A DNA stretch of 47,087 bases, from assembly GCF_000236865.1 (NCBI RefSeq), contig NZ_HE611014.1, positions 370,136 to 417,222 on the forward strand, written 5' to 3'. The DNA is from Senegalimassilia anaerobia JC110 (GTDB lineage Bacteria; Actinomycetota; Coriobacteriia; Coriobacteriales; Eggerthellaceae). The notes below the pieces were generated by a model. The model was not told where the DNA came from. It did not search any database and worked only from the letters and a program-made list of their open reading frames with translations. Position numbers and translations under genes: made by a program. Shown piece after piece: positions 15,844-25,440 of the stretch. The stretch's first letter is position 1; every line of letters begins with the position of its first letter.

Positions 15844-16497
15844 ATGCAAATCGATATGAAGCAACCCATCCTTGACAAGAACGACCAGCTGGCGGCGCAG
15901 CTGCGCAAGCGCTTCGCCGACAACCACGTGTTCGTGCTCGACCTGCTTGCCAGCCCTGGCTCTGGCAAGACGTCCACCATCCTTGCCACCATCGAGGCGC
16001 TGCGCGACGAGTTCAACATCGCCGTCATCGAGGGCGACATCGCCAGCAATGTGGACGCCGAGAAGATCAAGGCCCAGGGCATCGCGGCCGTGCAGATCAA
16101 CACGGGCGGTGCGTGCCACCTGGAGTCCAACATGATCAGCCGTGCCATCGACGTGCTCGACCTGGAGCGCCTGGACCTGATCATCGTGGAGAACGTGGGC
16201 AACCTGGTGTGCCCGACCGACTTCGACCTGGGCGAGAACGCCAAGGTCATGATCTTGTCCGTGCCCGAAGGCGATGACAAGCCGCTCAAGTACCCCGGCG
16301 TTTTCCAGGCGGCGAAGGTGGTCATCCTGAACAAAGTGGACACCATGCCCGTGTTCAACTTCGATCGCGAGGCGTTCGACGCCAGCGTGCGCCAGCTCAA
16401 CCCGCAGGCCCCCATCTTCCCCATCGCCGCAACCAAGGGCGAGGGCGTCGAGGAATGGGCAACCTGGCTGGCCGAGCAGATCCGCGCCATCCAATAG
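15844..16497 (+). CDS. hypB: Hydrogenase maturation GTPase HypB
   Basis: This 217-residue G-protein has a P-loop (ASPGSGKTS, about residues 37-45), the EGDIASNVDAEKI segment, the metal-site motif GGACHLE, ENVGNLVCP (switch/G3 region) and NKVD (G4). It lacks both the N-terminal CxxCGC nickel site and a His-rich stretch found in some HypB proteins, so it should have only the GTPase-domain metal site. AGGAGGA sits before the ATG. It acts with HypA to insert nickel. Confidence 0.94.
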   Translation: MQIDMKQPILDKNDQLAAQLRKRFADNHVFVLDLLASPGSGKTSTILATIEALRDEFNIAVIEGDIASNVDAEKIKAQGIAAVQINTGGACHLESNMISRAIDVLDLERLDLIIVENVGNLVCPTDFDLGENAKVMILSVPEGDDKPLKYPGVFQAAKVVILNKVDTMPVFNFDREAFDASVRQLNPQAPIFPIAATKGEGVEEWATWLAEQIRAIQ

Positions 16498-16518
16498 CAC
16501 GGCGAATATATCCCATCC

Positions 16519-16554
16519 AAGCAGGCGGCATGTCCCAGGGCGTGCCGCCTGCTT
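16519..16554 (+). terminator. Hairpin terminator after hypB
   Basis: AAGCAGGCGGCA (16519-16530) pairs perfectly with TGCCGCCTGCTT (16543-16554). Only a weak T-rich tail follows. Confidence 0.55.
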
Positions 16555-16790
16555 GTGCTTCAGGGGCTCCCAATGCCGTCCCGCTTTAACAGGAGGGGTG
16601 ACAAGATTGAGCGCTGGCGTACGCGGACGGCGGCAAGGGCAAGCTTTACGCTGCCCGCCCGCCGTCCCTGGTTCGCTGGTCGTGCGATTCGACCGGTTGC
16701 CAAGCTGTTGCGTGCTGGCAATCACCTTGAAACACTGCTTGGGCATACTCGTATCCGAAGGAATCCCGCTTGTGCTGAAAGGACAGCTTT
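16555..16790. other. Leader region before nadE
   Basis: These 236 bp hold no supported gene. A TTGCCA/TGGCAA inverted repeat occurs at about 16697-16720, and a GGAGGGGTGACA string (about 16590) is shared with the region before the giant surface gene. No riboswitch was recognised. Confidence 0.4.
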
Positions 16791-17609
16791 ATGCGAGCGA
16801 ATGATATGTACGAGGCGTGCGCCGACGCGCTGCGCGCCTATGCGGAGGGCGCCGGCTTCACCGATATGGTGGTGGGGCTTTCCGGCGGCATTGATTCAAG
16901 CGTCATTGCCGTCTTGTGCGCCGACGTGTTCGGCCCCGATCACGTGCACGGCGTCATGCTTCCCGGCCCCTATTCCACGGAGCATTCCCTGGACGATGCC
17001 CGCGAGCTGGCGGACAACCTGGGCATCGAGACGCACGTCGTGTCCATCTGCGAGCCGTTCGAGGCGTTCGAGGCGGTGCTGCGCCGCTCGGGCTGCGGCA
17101 AGCTTTCGGGCACGGCGTCGGAGAACACGCAGGCGCGCTGCCGCACCGTGGTGCTCATGGCGCTTTCCAACGCCAACGGCTGGATGCTCGTGAACACGGG
17201 CAATCGCAGCGAGTCCATGATGGGCTACTCCACGCTCTACGGCGACACGGCCGGCGCGTTCGCTCCCATCGGCGGCCTGTACAAGACCGACGTGTACGCC
17301 ATCGCGCGCTGGCGCAACGAGCGCGCCGAGCGCGACGGCCAGGTGTCGCCCATCCCCGAGCACGTGCTGGTCAAGCCGCCCAGCGCCGAGCTGGCGCCCG
17401 GCCAGGAGGACGAGAAATCCATGGGTATCGACTACCCCACGCTCGACCGCATGCTCATCGCGCATTTCGAGCACGGCGTCAGCGAGAACGGCCTGGTGGA
17501 GGCCGGATTCAACCGTGCCGACGTCGAGCGCGTGCTGGCGAAGGTGCGCTCGCAGGCCTTCAAGCGCGCCCTCGAGCCGCCGTATCCCGATGTGAAGTTC
17601 TACCAATAG
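16791..17609 (+). CDS. nadE: Ammonia-dependent NAD synthetase
   Basis: The 272-residue protein is the synthetase domain alone: the SGGIDSS pyrophosphate loop (about residues 30-36), NTGNRSESMMGYSTLYGD and LYKTDVYAIA. These are the N-type ATP pyrophosphatase marks of NadE. No N-terminal glutaminase domain is present, so ammonia is the expected nitrogen source. It converts deamido-NAD to NAD with ATP. ATG 16791 follows AAAGGA; a second ATG lies 15 bp on. It is transcribed alone. Confidence 0.95.
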   Translation: MRANDMYEACADALRAYAEGAGFTDMVVGLSGGIDSSVIAVLCADVFGPDHVHGVMLPGPYSTEHSLDDARELADNLGIETHVVSICEPFEAFEAVLRRSGCGKLSGTASENTQARCRTVVLMALSNANGWMLVNTGNRSESMMGYSTLYGDTAGAFAPIGGLYKTDVYAIARWRNERAERDGQVSPIPEHVLVKPPSAELAPGQEDEKSMGIDYPTLDRMLIAHFEHGVSENGLVEAGFNRADVERVLAKVRSQAFKRALEPPYPDVKFYQ

Positions 17610-17713
17610 GGAAGCGCCCGCCGGGCGCCCGCATATCGAGAAGATGTGACGCGCGCCGAACGGCCGGCCGCGCGCGGGTCGCGTGCGTTACCATGGCTGC
17701 GATATCGAAATGG

Positions 17714-17757
17714 GGGACGGTGCCCAAAGCCGGTTGCACGGCGGCGGGCGCCGTCCC
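17714..17757. repeat. Large intergenic palindrome
   Basis: GGGACGGTGCCC (17714-17725) pairs with GGGCGCCGTCCC (17746-17757) through 12 positions with one G-T wobble. The 20-nt loop can form its own GCCG/CGGC stem. It ends 30 bp before the flavoprotein start, and could be a terminator for nadE, an attenuator, or a REP-like dispersed repeat. Confidence 0.5.
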
Positions 17758-17787
17758 TTCGCCATCTAGTGAAAGAGCATGCCCTAC

Positions 17788-19266
17788 ATGAAACGCCGCG
17801 ATTTCTTCAAGCTGGTCGGCGCCTCCGCCGCCTTCGCCGCCGTGCCCCTGCTGTCATCGTGCAGCTCCGCCGCGGCGCCCTCCGCCGAGGGTGCCGGCGT
17901 GCTCGGCCAGCCCCAGGTGTCGTTCTCCACATCGGTTGACGTGCTCATATTGGGCAGCGGCATGGCGGGCCTTTCGGCGGCCATGGATCCTTCCGAGGCG
18001 GGGCTGTCGGTCATGGTGGCCGAGAAGCTCGATGTGTTGGGCGGCGAAAGCTACGAGTCCAACGCCGTCATGGAGGTGTGCGGCAGCCAGCTGCAGAAGG
18101 ACGCGGGCATCACCGAGACCTGCGACGACGTATGGCCCGAGCGCAAGGAGGCCCTGAAGAGCGCCGGCGTGACCGATCTTGAATTCGCGAAGCGCCTGTT
18201 CTACGCGGCGCCCGAGTGGGTCGACCGCATGAAAAGCTCGTACGGCGCGCAGTTCGCCGACCCTGCCAGCTATTCCGCCAACGAGGCGAACCGCCGCCGC
18301 GTGCTCCCGAAAAACGGCATCGGCGACACGGAGAGCATCATGATGCCGCTGCGCGACAAGCTGGCGGCGAAGGGCGTGCAGTTCTCCACCGGCTATTGCG
18401 CCACTGGGTTCATCTTGGACGAGGCGGGCAAGGTGTGCGGCGTGCGCTTCTCCACCAGCAAGAAGGACCAGTCCGGCGTGGTCGACGTGCATGCGCGCGC
18501 CGCGGTGGTGGCAACGGGCGGGTTCGCCAGCAACCAGTCGCTCGTGCGCCAGTACCTGTCGGCGTGGGAGCGCATCGGCTGCTACACCGCCGCGTCCATG
18601 GGGGAGGGTCATAAGCTGTGCCAGGCGCTCGGCGCGCAGCTCAGCGACATGAGCGTGACCCCATCGGTGATCAGCGACCTTCCGCAGGCGGCTGCATGGG
18701 GCATGTTCGCGCCCACGCTCGTGGTGGATGCGCAGGGCAACCGCTTCGCCAACGAGGACTACATGCGCGACCTGTGCGCCGCATGCTTCACCCAGGAGCG
18801 CGGCTATTTCTGGACCATCTTCGACAGCGGCATCTCGGAGAGCGGGCAGGCCCGCAGCGCGGCGCAGGTGACGGCGAAGCACGCATCGCGCCTGGTCGGA
18901 CCGTGCGACACGGTGGAGCAGCTGGCGTCGGGCATGGGCGTGTCCGAGGATGTGCTGGGCAAGACCGTCGACCGCTTCTCCAGCATGGTCGAGGCCGGCA
19001 AGGATTCGGATTTCGGGCGCAAGCAGTTCCTGGAGAACCTGAAGCCGCCGTATTACGCGCTCAAGCAGTTCCCCGTGCGCTTCCGCACGCGCGGCGGCGC
19101 GGTGGTGGACGGCGGCGGACGCCTGCTCGACGCCAACGGCAAGGCCATCGCGGGCGTGTACTGCTGTGGGGCCGCCGCGCAGGGCGGCGGCGAGAGCCTG
19201 ACCACCAACGGGGCCTTCGGCATCCTCACCGGCAGAGCCGTGACCGAGGACCTGGGAGCGGCATAG
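17788..19266 (+). CDS. Tat-exported lipoprotein, fumarate-reductase-like flavoprotein
   Basis: The 492-residue protein starts with a twin-arginine signal (KRRDFFKLVG, residues 2-11) ending in a lipobox (LSSC, C25), so it is probably a membrane-anchored lipoprotein on the outer face. An FAD-binding Rossmann motif (DVLILGSGMAGLSAA, 51-65), the ATGGFA motif and the G-x-RF-x-NE signature (near R319) place it with fumarate reductase/succinate dehydrogenase flavoproteins. The HHTxGG motif of flavocytochrome c fumarate reductases is replaced by RFRTRGG, and the closing catalytic arginine region is changed, so fumarate is an unlikely substrate. ATG 17788 has a well-spaced GAAAGAG; ATG 17779 is too close to it. 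No haem or partner gene adjoins it. Confidence 0.85.
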   Translation: MKRRDFFKLVGASAAFAAVPLLSSCSSAAAPSAEGAGVLGQPQVSFSTSVDVLILGSGMAGLSAAMDPSEAGLSVMVAEKLDVLGGESYESNAVMEVCGSQLQKDAGITETCDDVWPERKEALKSAGVTDLEFAKRLFYAAPEWVDRMKSSYGAQFADPASYSANEANRRRVLPKNGIGDTESIMMPLRDKLAAKGVQFSTGYCATGFILDEAGKVCGVRFSTSKKDQSGVVDVHARAAVVATGGFASNQSLVRQYLSAWERIGCYTAASMGEGHKLCQALGAQLSDMSVTPSVISDLPQAAAWGMFAPTLVVDAQGNRFANEDYMRDLCAACFTQERGYFWTIFDSGISESGQARSAAQVTAKHASRLVGPCDTVEQLASGMGVSEDVLGKTVDRFSSMVEAGKDSDFGRKQFLENLKPPYYALKQFPVRFRTRGGAVVDGGGRLLDANGKAIAGVYCCGAAAQGGGESLTTNGAFGILTGRAVTEDLGAA

Positions 19267-19583
19267 CCGCGCGCTCGCGCTTGCATGCCCGTCACAGTCC
19301 CGGGGCTCTGGGCGGTTCGCTGCATCGAGCTGTGGCGTTCCGTCCTGACCCCCTGGGTTCTGGGCTGTTTTGCAGCTTTTCGACCTTGAAATTGACATGC
19401 TTTTGGGGTTCTGGGCGGTTTCAAGGGTTGATTCGGGACGCCTCTCGGCATAACCCCAGGTCGGCATTAGCGCGGAGGGCGTCATCTCCTCCAAAACCGC
19501 CCAGAACCTCGAGGTTCCCCGCATCTCTCGTTCGCGCGATTACCCCGGGCGGCGTATGGCGTGCTTGGCGTGCTCGGGATACC
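19267..19583. repeat. Intergenic region with three direct and one inverted repeat copies
   Basis: No gene is supported in these 317 bp. The motif GGGGTTCTGGGCGGTTT occurs as degenerate direct copies at 19302-19318, 19354-19372 and 19405-19423, spaced 51-52 bp. An inverted copy (CCAAAACCGCCCAGAACCTC) lies at 19491-19510. The third and the inverted copy can form a long hairpin. Confidence 0.6.
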
Positions 19584-20855
19584 ATGGACGACATGGATAA
19601 CCTTCTTATGACATATCGCGACATGACGACGCGCGACTGGCTGGTCGACGCCGCGGTGGCGCTGGCGGCGTTCGCCGTGGGCTGCCTGCAGCTTATGCTC
19701 ACGGCGTCGTCGATCATCATTCCCGACCTGGCGCTTCGCCAATATCTCGGCGTGGTCAACGTGGTGCCCGACCTGCAGGTGTTCGTGGGCCTGGGCATGA
19801 CGGTGGTGCCGCTCGTGCTGCGCCGCCGCTTCCCGCTGCCCGTGTTCGCCGCGTGCCTGGTCATCTTCCTGGGCCTGCAGGTCAGGTTCTCGGGTTTCTC
19901 CATGACGGTGGTCGGGCCGCTGGTGGCGCTCTATACCGTGGCGGCTGAATGCGGCACCGTGCCTGGTATCGCGTGCGGTGCGGCGGCGGTGCTGTCGCTG
20001 CTGTTCGCCGGCGCGCCCATGCAGGCGGCCAGCATGGTGTTCTTCACGCGCTTCCAGAATATCGCTCTCATGGTGGCGGCGGTGCTCGCCGGTTACGCCT
20101 ACCGCACGCATGTCGCGTACGTGCGCGCGGTGGAGCAGCGCGCGGCCGAGGCCGAGCGCACGCGCGAGGAGGAGGCCGCCCGCCGCGTGGAGGAGGAGCG
20201 CGTGCGCATCGCCCGCGAGGTGCACGACATCACGGCGCACTCGCTCTCGGCGGTGAGCATCCAGCTTGCCGCGGCCGAGCGGCTGGTGGAGCGCGATCCT
20301 CAGATGGCGAAGGAGGCGGTGTCCACGGCGCGCGCCACGGCGAAGGCCGCGCTCGACGACATCCGCTCGATGATCGGCGTGCTGCGCCACGGCGACGACG
20401 CGGCCGAGACCATGCCCGCCGCGGGAACGAACCAGGTGGACGAGCTGGAGTCGTATCTGCGCGGCGCCGGCCTTGACGTGACGCTCGATATGGCGGCGTA
20501 CGATCGAGCCCGCGTGCCCGCGCACGTCGACATGGCGCTGTTCACCGTGGCGCGCGAGGCGTGCACGAACGCGGTTCGGCATGCGCGGGCGCAGCGCGTG
20601 TCGCTGCGGTTCGCGGTGGAGGACGGCGCGGCCACGTTGTCTGTGATCGACGACGGCGCCGGCTGCGGCGTGGCGGCGCAGCCGGCAGATATGGCCGCCT
20701 CCCAGCTGCCGCGGGCGGCCGATGGCGCAGGCCACGGCGTCGCGGGCATGGCCGAGCGCATCCACGTGCTCGGCGGGTCGTTCTCGGCAGGCGATGGCGA
20801 AAACGGCGGGTTTTGCGTGCGCGCGAGCATCCCGCTTCGCGGAACGGAGGCATAG
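19584..20855 (+). CDS. NarL-system sensor histidine kinase (HisKA_3 type)
   Basis: This 423-residue kinase has about five membrane helices in its first 175 residues with almost no extracytoplasmic domain. A charged coiled-coil follows (about 180-208), then the HisKA_3 dimerisation domain with H214 in REVHDITAHSL, and a C-terminal ATPase domain (ACTNAVRHA, VIDDGAGCG, GHGVAGMAERI). It belongs to the family that pairs with LuxR-type regulators such as the next gene, 3 bp downstream. ATG 19584 is used; an alternative is ATG 19593, and the ribosome site is weak for both. The signal is unknown, probably sensed in the membrane. Confidence 0.9.
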   Translation: MDDMDNLLMTYRDMTTRDWLVDAAVALAAFAVGCLQLMLTASSIIIPDLALRQYLGVVNVVPDLQVFVGLGMTVVPLVLRRRFPLPVFAACLVIFLGLQVRFSGFSMTVVGPLVALYTVAAECGTVPGIACGAAAVLSLLFAGAPMQAASMVFFTRFQNIALMVAAVLAGYAYRTHVAYVRAVEQRAAEAERTREEEAARRVEEERVRIAREVHDITAHSLSAVSIQLAAAERLVERDPQMAKEAVSTARATAKAALDDIRSMIGVLRHGDDAAETMPAAGTNQVDELESYLRGAGLDVTLDMAAYDRARVPAHVDMALFTVAREACTNAVRHARAQRVSLRFAVEDGAATLSVIDDGAGCGVAAQPADMAASQLPRAADGAGHGVAGMAERIHVLGGSFSAGDGENGGFCVRASIPLRGTEA

Positions 20856-20858
20856 CGA

Positions 20859-21728
20859 ATGGAACAGACGCTCGACGGCGAAGGCGCGGCAAGCGCTTCC
20901 TCGCAGGCGGCCAACCCGGCAGGCCCGGCCAACCTTGCAAACGCGGCAAGCCCCGCCAACCCGGCAACCCCGGCCAGGGATTCCGGTACCTCACCGCAGG
21001 CGGCCAATCCCGTCAGCATGGCGAACGCCCCTTCGCAGGCGGCGGGTGCGAAGCGTCCCGTGCGCGTGCTGGTGGCCGACGACCAGGACCTTGTGCGCAG
21101 CGGCTTCCGCATGATCTTGTCGTCTTACGACGGCATCGAGGTGGTGGGCGAGGCGCGCGACGGCGATCAGGCGGTGCAGCTTGCCGAGCGCCTGCGCCCC
21201 GACGTGGTGCTCATGGATATCCGCATGCCGCGCGTCAACGGCATCGACGCCACGCGCGCCATCCGCTCCAACGCCGTCCTCGCGGACGTGCAGGTGCTCA
21301 TCCTCACCACGTTCGACCTGGACGAATACGTGTACGACGCGCTGTCGGCGGGCGCCGGCGGCTTCCTCCTCAAAGACGCCGAGCCCGACGAGATCGCATC
21401 GGCGGTGCGCGTGGTGGCGGCGGGCGAGGCGCTCATCGAGCCGTCCATCACGCGCCGGCTCATCGAGACGTTCGTGGCGGCGCGCCCGGGCGTGCCCGCA
21501 GGCGCCGCGGCATGCGGCATTGACCAGCTCACCGACCGCGAGCGCGAGATCCTCACGTTGGTGGCGCGCGGCTTGAACAACGACCAGATCGGCGAGCGTC
21601 TGTTCATCAGCCCCGCAACGGTCAAAACGCACCTCGCGCGCATCATGGCCAAGCTCGATGCGCATGACCGCGCGCAGCTGGTGGTGCGCGCCTACGAGAG
21701 CGGGTTGGTGAAGCCCGGCGTGATGTGA
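20859..21728 (+). CDS. NarL/LuxR-family response regulator with N-terminal low-complexity extension
   Basis: The 289-residue product carries a receiver domain from about residue 66 (phosphoacceptor D120 in VVLMDIRMP) and a LuxR-type helix-turn-helix at about 225-267 (LTDREREILTLVARG, SPATVKTHLARI). Residues 1-65 are an Ala/Asn/Pro/Ser-rich extension absent from usual family members of about 215 residues. GGAGG at 20844-20848 supports the start at 20859. ATG 21018 (residue 54) would give a normal length but has no comparable ribosome site. It is coupled to the kinase at 19584. Confidence 0.9.
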   Translation: MEQTLDGEGAASASSQAANPAGPANLANAASPANPATPARDSGTSPQAANPVSMANAPSQAAGAKRPVRVLVADDQDLVRSGFRMILSSYDGIEVVGEARDGDQAVQLAERLRPDVVLMDIRMPRVNGIDATRAIRSNAVLADVQVLILTTFDLDEYVYDALSAGAGGFLLKDAEPDEIASAVRVVAAGEALIEPSITRRLIETFVAARPGVPAGAAACGIDQLTDREREILTLVARGLNNDQIGERLFISPATVKTHLARIMAKLDAHDRAQLVVRAYESGLVKPGVM

Positions 21729-21744
21729 AAGCTGGCGAAAGGGG

Positions 21745-21780
21745 GGAGCGCCGGCGGCTATCGGCCGCCGGCGCTCCTTC
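21745..21780 (+). terminator. Intrinsic terminator after the NarL-type operon
   Basis: A perfect 14-bp stem (21745-21758 with 21764-21777) has a TATCG loop and is followed by a T-rich run. Confidence 0.75.
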
Positions 21781-21838
21781 TGTCTTATGCGCTTGCACAA
21801 GAACTTTTCGGAGCGCGCCATAAATCACCGTAATCCAC

Positions 21839-21866
21839 TTGCAATCGGACGGTCGGCTGCTATAGT
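21839..21866 (+). promoter_or_regulatory. groESL promoter
   Basis: TTGCAA (21839-21844) and TATAGT (21861-21866), 16 bp apart, lie directly before the CIRCE operator, matching a housekeeping-type promoter. Confidence 0.7.
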
Positions 21867-21877
21867 AGGCAATGTGT

Positions 21878-21904
21878 TTAGCACTCGTTACCAAAGAGTG
21901 CTAG
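21878..21904 (+). promoter_or_regulatory. CIRCE operator (HrcA-binding site)
   Basis: TTAGCACTC, 9 bp, GAGTGCTAG matches the CIRCE inverted repeat at 17 of 18 arm positions (last base G for A). It overlaps the start of the groESL transcript, where HrcA represses until heat shock. The right arm extends into a second perfect palindrome, GAGTGCTAGCACTC, at 21896-21909. Confidence 0.92.
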
Positions 21905-21983
21905 CACTCAGAAACACAGAGTGGTTAAATAACGGGTATGCGAAACCAATCTCGCGTAATCGATGCGAAAGGAAGGCAGCGTT

Positions 21984-22271
21984 ATGAATCTGAAACCCCT
22001 GGGCGACCGCGTTATCGTGAAGGCTGACGAAGCTGAGGAGACCACGGCTTCCGGTCTGTTCATCGCATCCGAGGCCAAGGAAAAGCCTCAGAGCGGCGTC
22101 GTTCTGGCAGTCGGCGCTGGCAAGCCCGATAAGGACGGCAACCTGGTTCCCGTTCCCGTGAAGGTCGGCGACAAGGTCGTCTACGGCAAGTTCGGTGGCC
22201 AGGAGATCAAGGTCGACGGCGAGGACCTGCTCATCCTCCGTGCCGACGATCTGTACGGCGTCTTCGAATAA
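21984..22271 (+). CDS. groES: Co-chaperonin GroES
   Basis: This 95-residue protein has family-standard length, begins MNLKPLGDRVIVKADEAEE and ends ILRADDLYGVFE. The mobile loop is around residues 20-35 (TASGLFIASEA), where the conserved GLFI contacts GroEL. AAAGGAAGG precedes ATG 21984. It is the first gene of the CIRCE-controlled operon. Confidence 0.97.
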   Translation: MNLKPLGDRVIVKADEAEETTASGLFIASEAKEKPQSGVVLAVGAGKPDKDGNLVPVPVKVGDKVVYGKFGGQEIKVDGEDLLILRADDLYGVFE

Positions 22272-22298
22272 GTTTCGATCGTTTCACCTCGTCAGTAA

Positions 22299-23996
<1,698 letters not shown>

Positions 23997-24021
23997 GCAA
24001 CAGGTTCATAAACCTTGCAGC

Positions 24022-24049
24022 AAAAGGGCCCGCTTCGGCGGGCCCTTTT
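24022..24049 (+). terminator. Intrinsic terminator of groESL
   Basis: AAAAGGGCCCGC, loop TTCG, GCGGGCCCTTTT gives a perfect 12-bp stem with A/T-rich flanks. Confidence 0.92.
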
Positions 24050-24275
24050 CGCGTCTTGCGGGGAAGCCGCGGTAGCCGTAACGGCCTCGATATGCGTAGC
24101 TACGGTGTTAGGCGCGACCGCGGCGAAGATCGTCCCGGGCGCAGCCGCCGTGGCTTTGCCCGGCGACATATCGCGCTGCGGCGGGCAAAAGCGCGCACGG
24201 GGAAGCCCGAATCGCCTACTTGGGTTCCCCGGGCGGGCGCCCCCGTCGTCTCCATTCAATCGTCGGAATGCAGCA
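24050..24275. other. Unassigned stretch between convergent terminators
   Basis: About 225 bp between the groESL terminator and the pil operon terminator hold no gene with a ribosome site. Both strands are open in some frames and read as Ala/Val-rich peptide, but no start supports expression. A dispersed intergenic repeat is possible. Confidence 0.4.
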
Positions 24276-24276
24276 A

Positions 24277-24308
24277 AAACGCCCTCCTGCGGTTGCAGGA
24301 GGGCGTTT
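24277..24308 (-). terminator. Intrinsic terminator of the leftward pil operon
   Basis: A perfect 14-bp stem (24295-24308 with 24277-24290) has a 4-nt loop. On the minus strand it ends in a T-run, 28 bp after the pilT stop. Confidence 0.88.
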
Positions 24309-24335
24309 GCGGCCTTGTATGTGGCTGGTGGACCC

Positions 24336-25409
24336 TTACAAGCCCTCGGCCTGGAAGCGGCGCAGGAGGGCTTCCTGATGGTGCGAGTACTGCAGCGCGA
24401 CGTCCTTCGCCACCTTGCCCTCGCGCACGGCGTTGAACAGCGCCTGGTCCATGGTCTGCATGCCGACGGCGCCGTTGGAGGCGATCACGGAGTCGATCTG
24501 GTAGGTCTTCTCCTCGCGGATGAGGTTGCGGATGGCGGTGTTCATGCGCATGACCTCAAACACGGGGATGGTGGTGCCGTCGAGCGCGGGGATGAGCATC
24601 TGGCTGACCGTGGCCTGCAGTACGAGCGACAGCTGGGTTCGGATTTGGCGCTGCTGGCTGGCGGGGAAGGCGTCGATCATGCGCTCGATGGTGTCGGCGG
24701 CGCTGGTGGTGTGCAGCGTGGAGAGCACCAGCTGCGTCATCTCGGCGGCGTTGATGGCGGTGCCGATGGTCTCGGCGTCGCGCATCTCGCCGAGCAGGAT
24801 GACGTCGGGGCTTTCGCGCATGGCCGAGCGCAGCGCCTCGGAGTAGTTGGCGATGTCGGTGGGGATCTCGCGCTGCGTGATGATGCAGGAGCCGTGCTTA
24901 TGCACGAACTCGATGGGGTCCTCCATGGTCAGGATATGGCCCGTGCGCTTGTGGTTCATGCGGTCGAGCATGCACGCCAGCGTGGTGGACTTGCCGCAGC
25001 CGGTGGGGCCCGTCACCAGCACCAGGCCCCTGTTCAGGTCGGCCAAGCGCATGACGGACTCGGGGATGTTCATCTCGTCTGAATCGGGCAGCCCGAAGGG
25101 GATGACGCGGATGACGGCGCCATAGGAGCCGCGCTGGCGGAATATGTTGGCACGGAAACGGCCGACGCTCGGGACGGCGAAGCTGAAGTCGTCGTCGTGG
25201 TTGACGCTGTCGGTGAACAGGCTCAGGTCGCGCCCGGCCAGTTCGTAGATCGTCTCGATGTACTCCTGCGTGTCGGCCGGGGTGAGCGGGGCCGTGTCCG
25301 TGCGCACATGCGATCCGCTCGCCTGGTACGCCAGAGGCAGGCCGGCGATGATGAACACGTCGGAAGCGTGCACCTCGATCATCTTCTCGAGTAGGCTTTT
25401 CAGTTGCAT
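24336..25409 (-). CDS. pilT: PilT-type retraction ATPase
   Basis: This 357-residue hexameric-type ATPase has Walker A (GPTGCGKSTT), the Asp-box region (MEDPIEFVH), Walker B (VILLGEMRD), the His box (STLHTTSA) and the PilT-specific AIRNLIREEKTYQID motif that distinguishes retraction ATPases from PilB/GspE. Length is normal for PilT. A strong GGAGG precedes the ATG. It is the last gene of the operon after pilC and four small membrane genes. No PilB-type extension ATPase lies in the window, so either one is encoded elsewhere or this protein is the only motor here. Confidence 0.93.
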   Translation of the reverse strand: MQLKSLLEKMIEVHASDVFIIAGLPLAYQASGSHVRTDTAPLTPADTQEYIETIYELAGRDLSLFTDSVNHDDDFSFAVPSVGRFRANIFRQRGSYGAVIRVIPFGLPDSDEMNIPESVMRLADLNRGLVLVTGPTGCGKSTTLACMLDRMNHKRTGHILTMEDPIEFVHKHGSCIITQREIPTDIANYSEALRSAMRESPDVILLGEMRDAETIGTAINAAEMTQLVLSTLHTTSAADTIERMIDAFPASQQRQIRTQLSLVLQATVSQMLIPALDGTTIPVFEVMRMNTAIRNLIREEKTYQIDSVIASNGAVGMQTMDQALFNAVREGKVAKDVALQYSHHQEALLRRFQAEGL

Positions 25410-25440
25410 GGCGATCCTCCTATGCTATTGCTTCTCGTCG

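Noticed and set aside
16660-16710. tRNA-like T-arm (GCGATTCGACCGG) before nadE
   Set aside because: No acceptor stem, anticodon arm or CCA end can be built around it.
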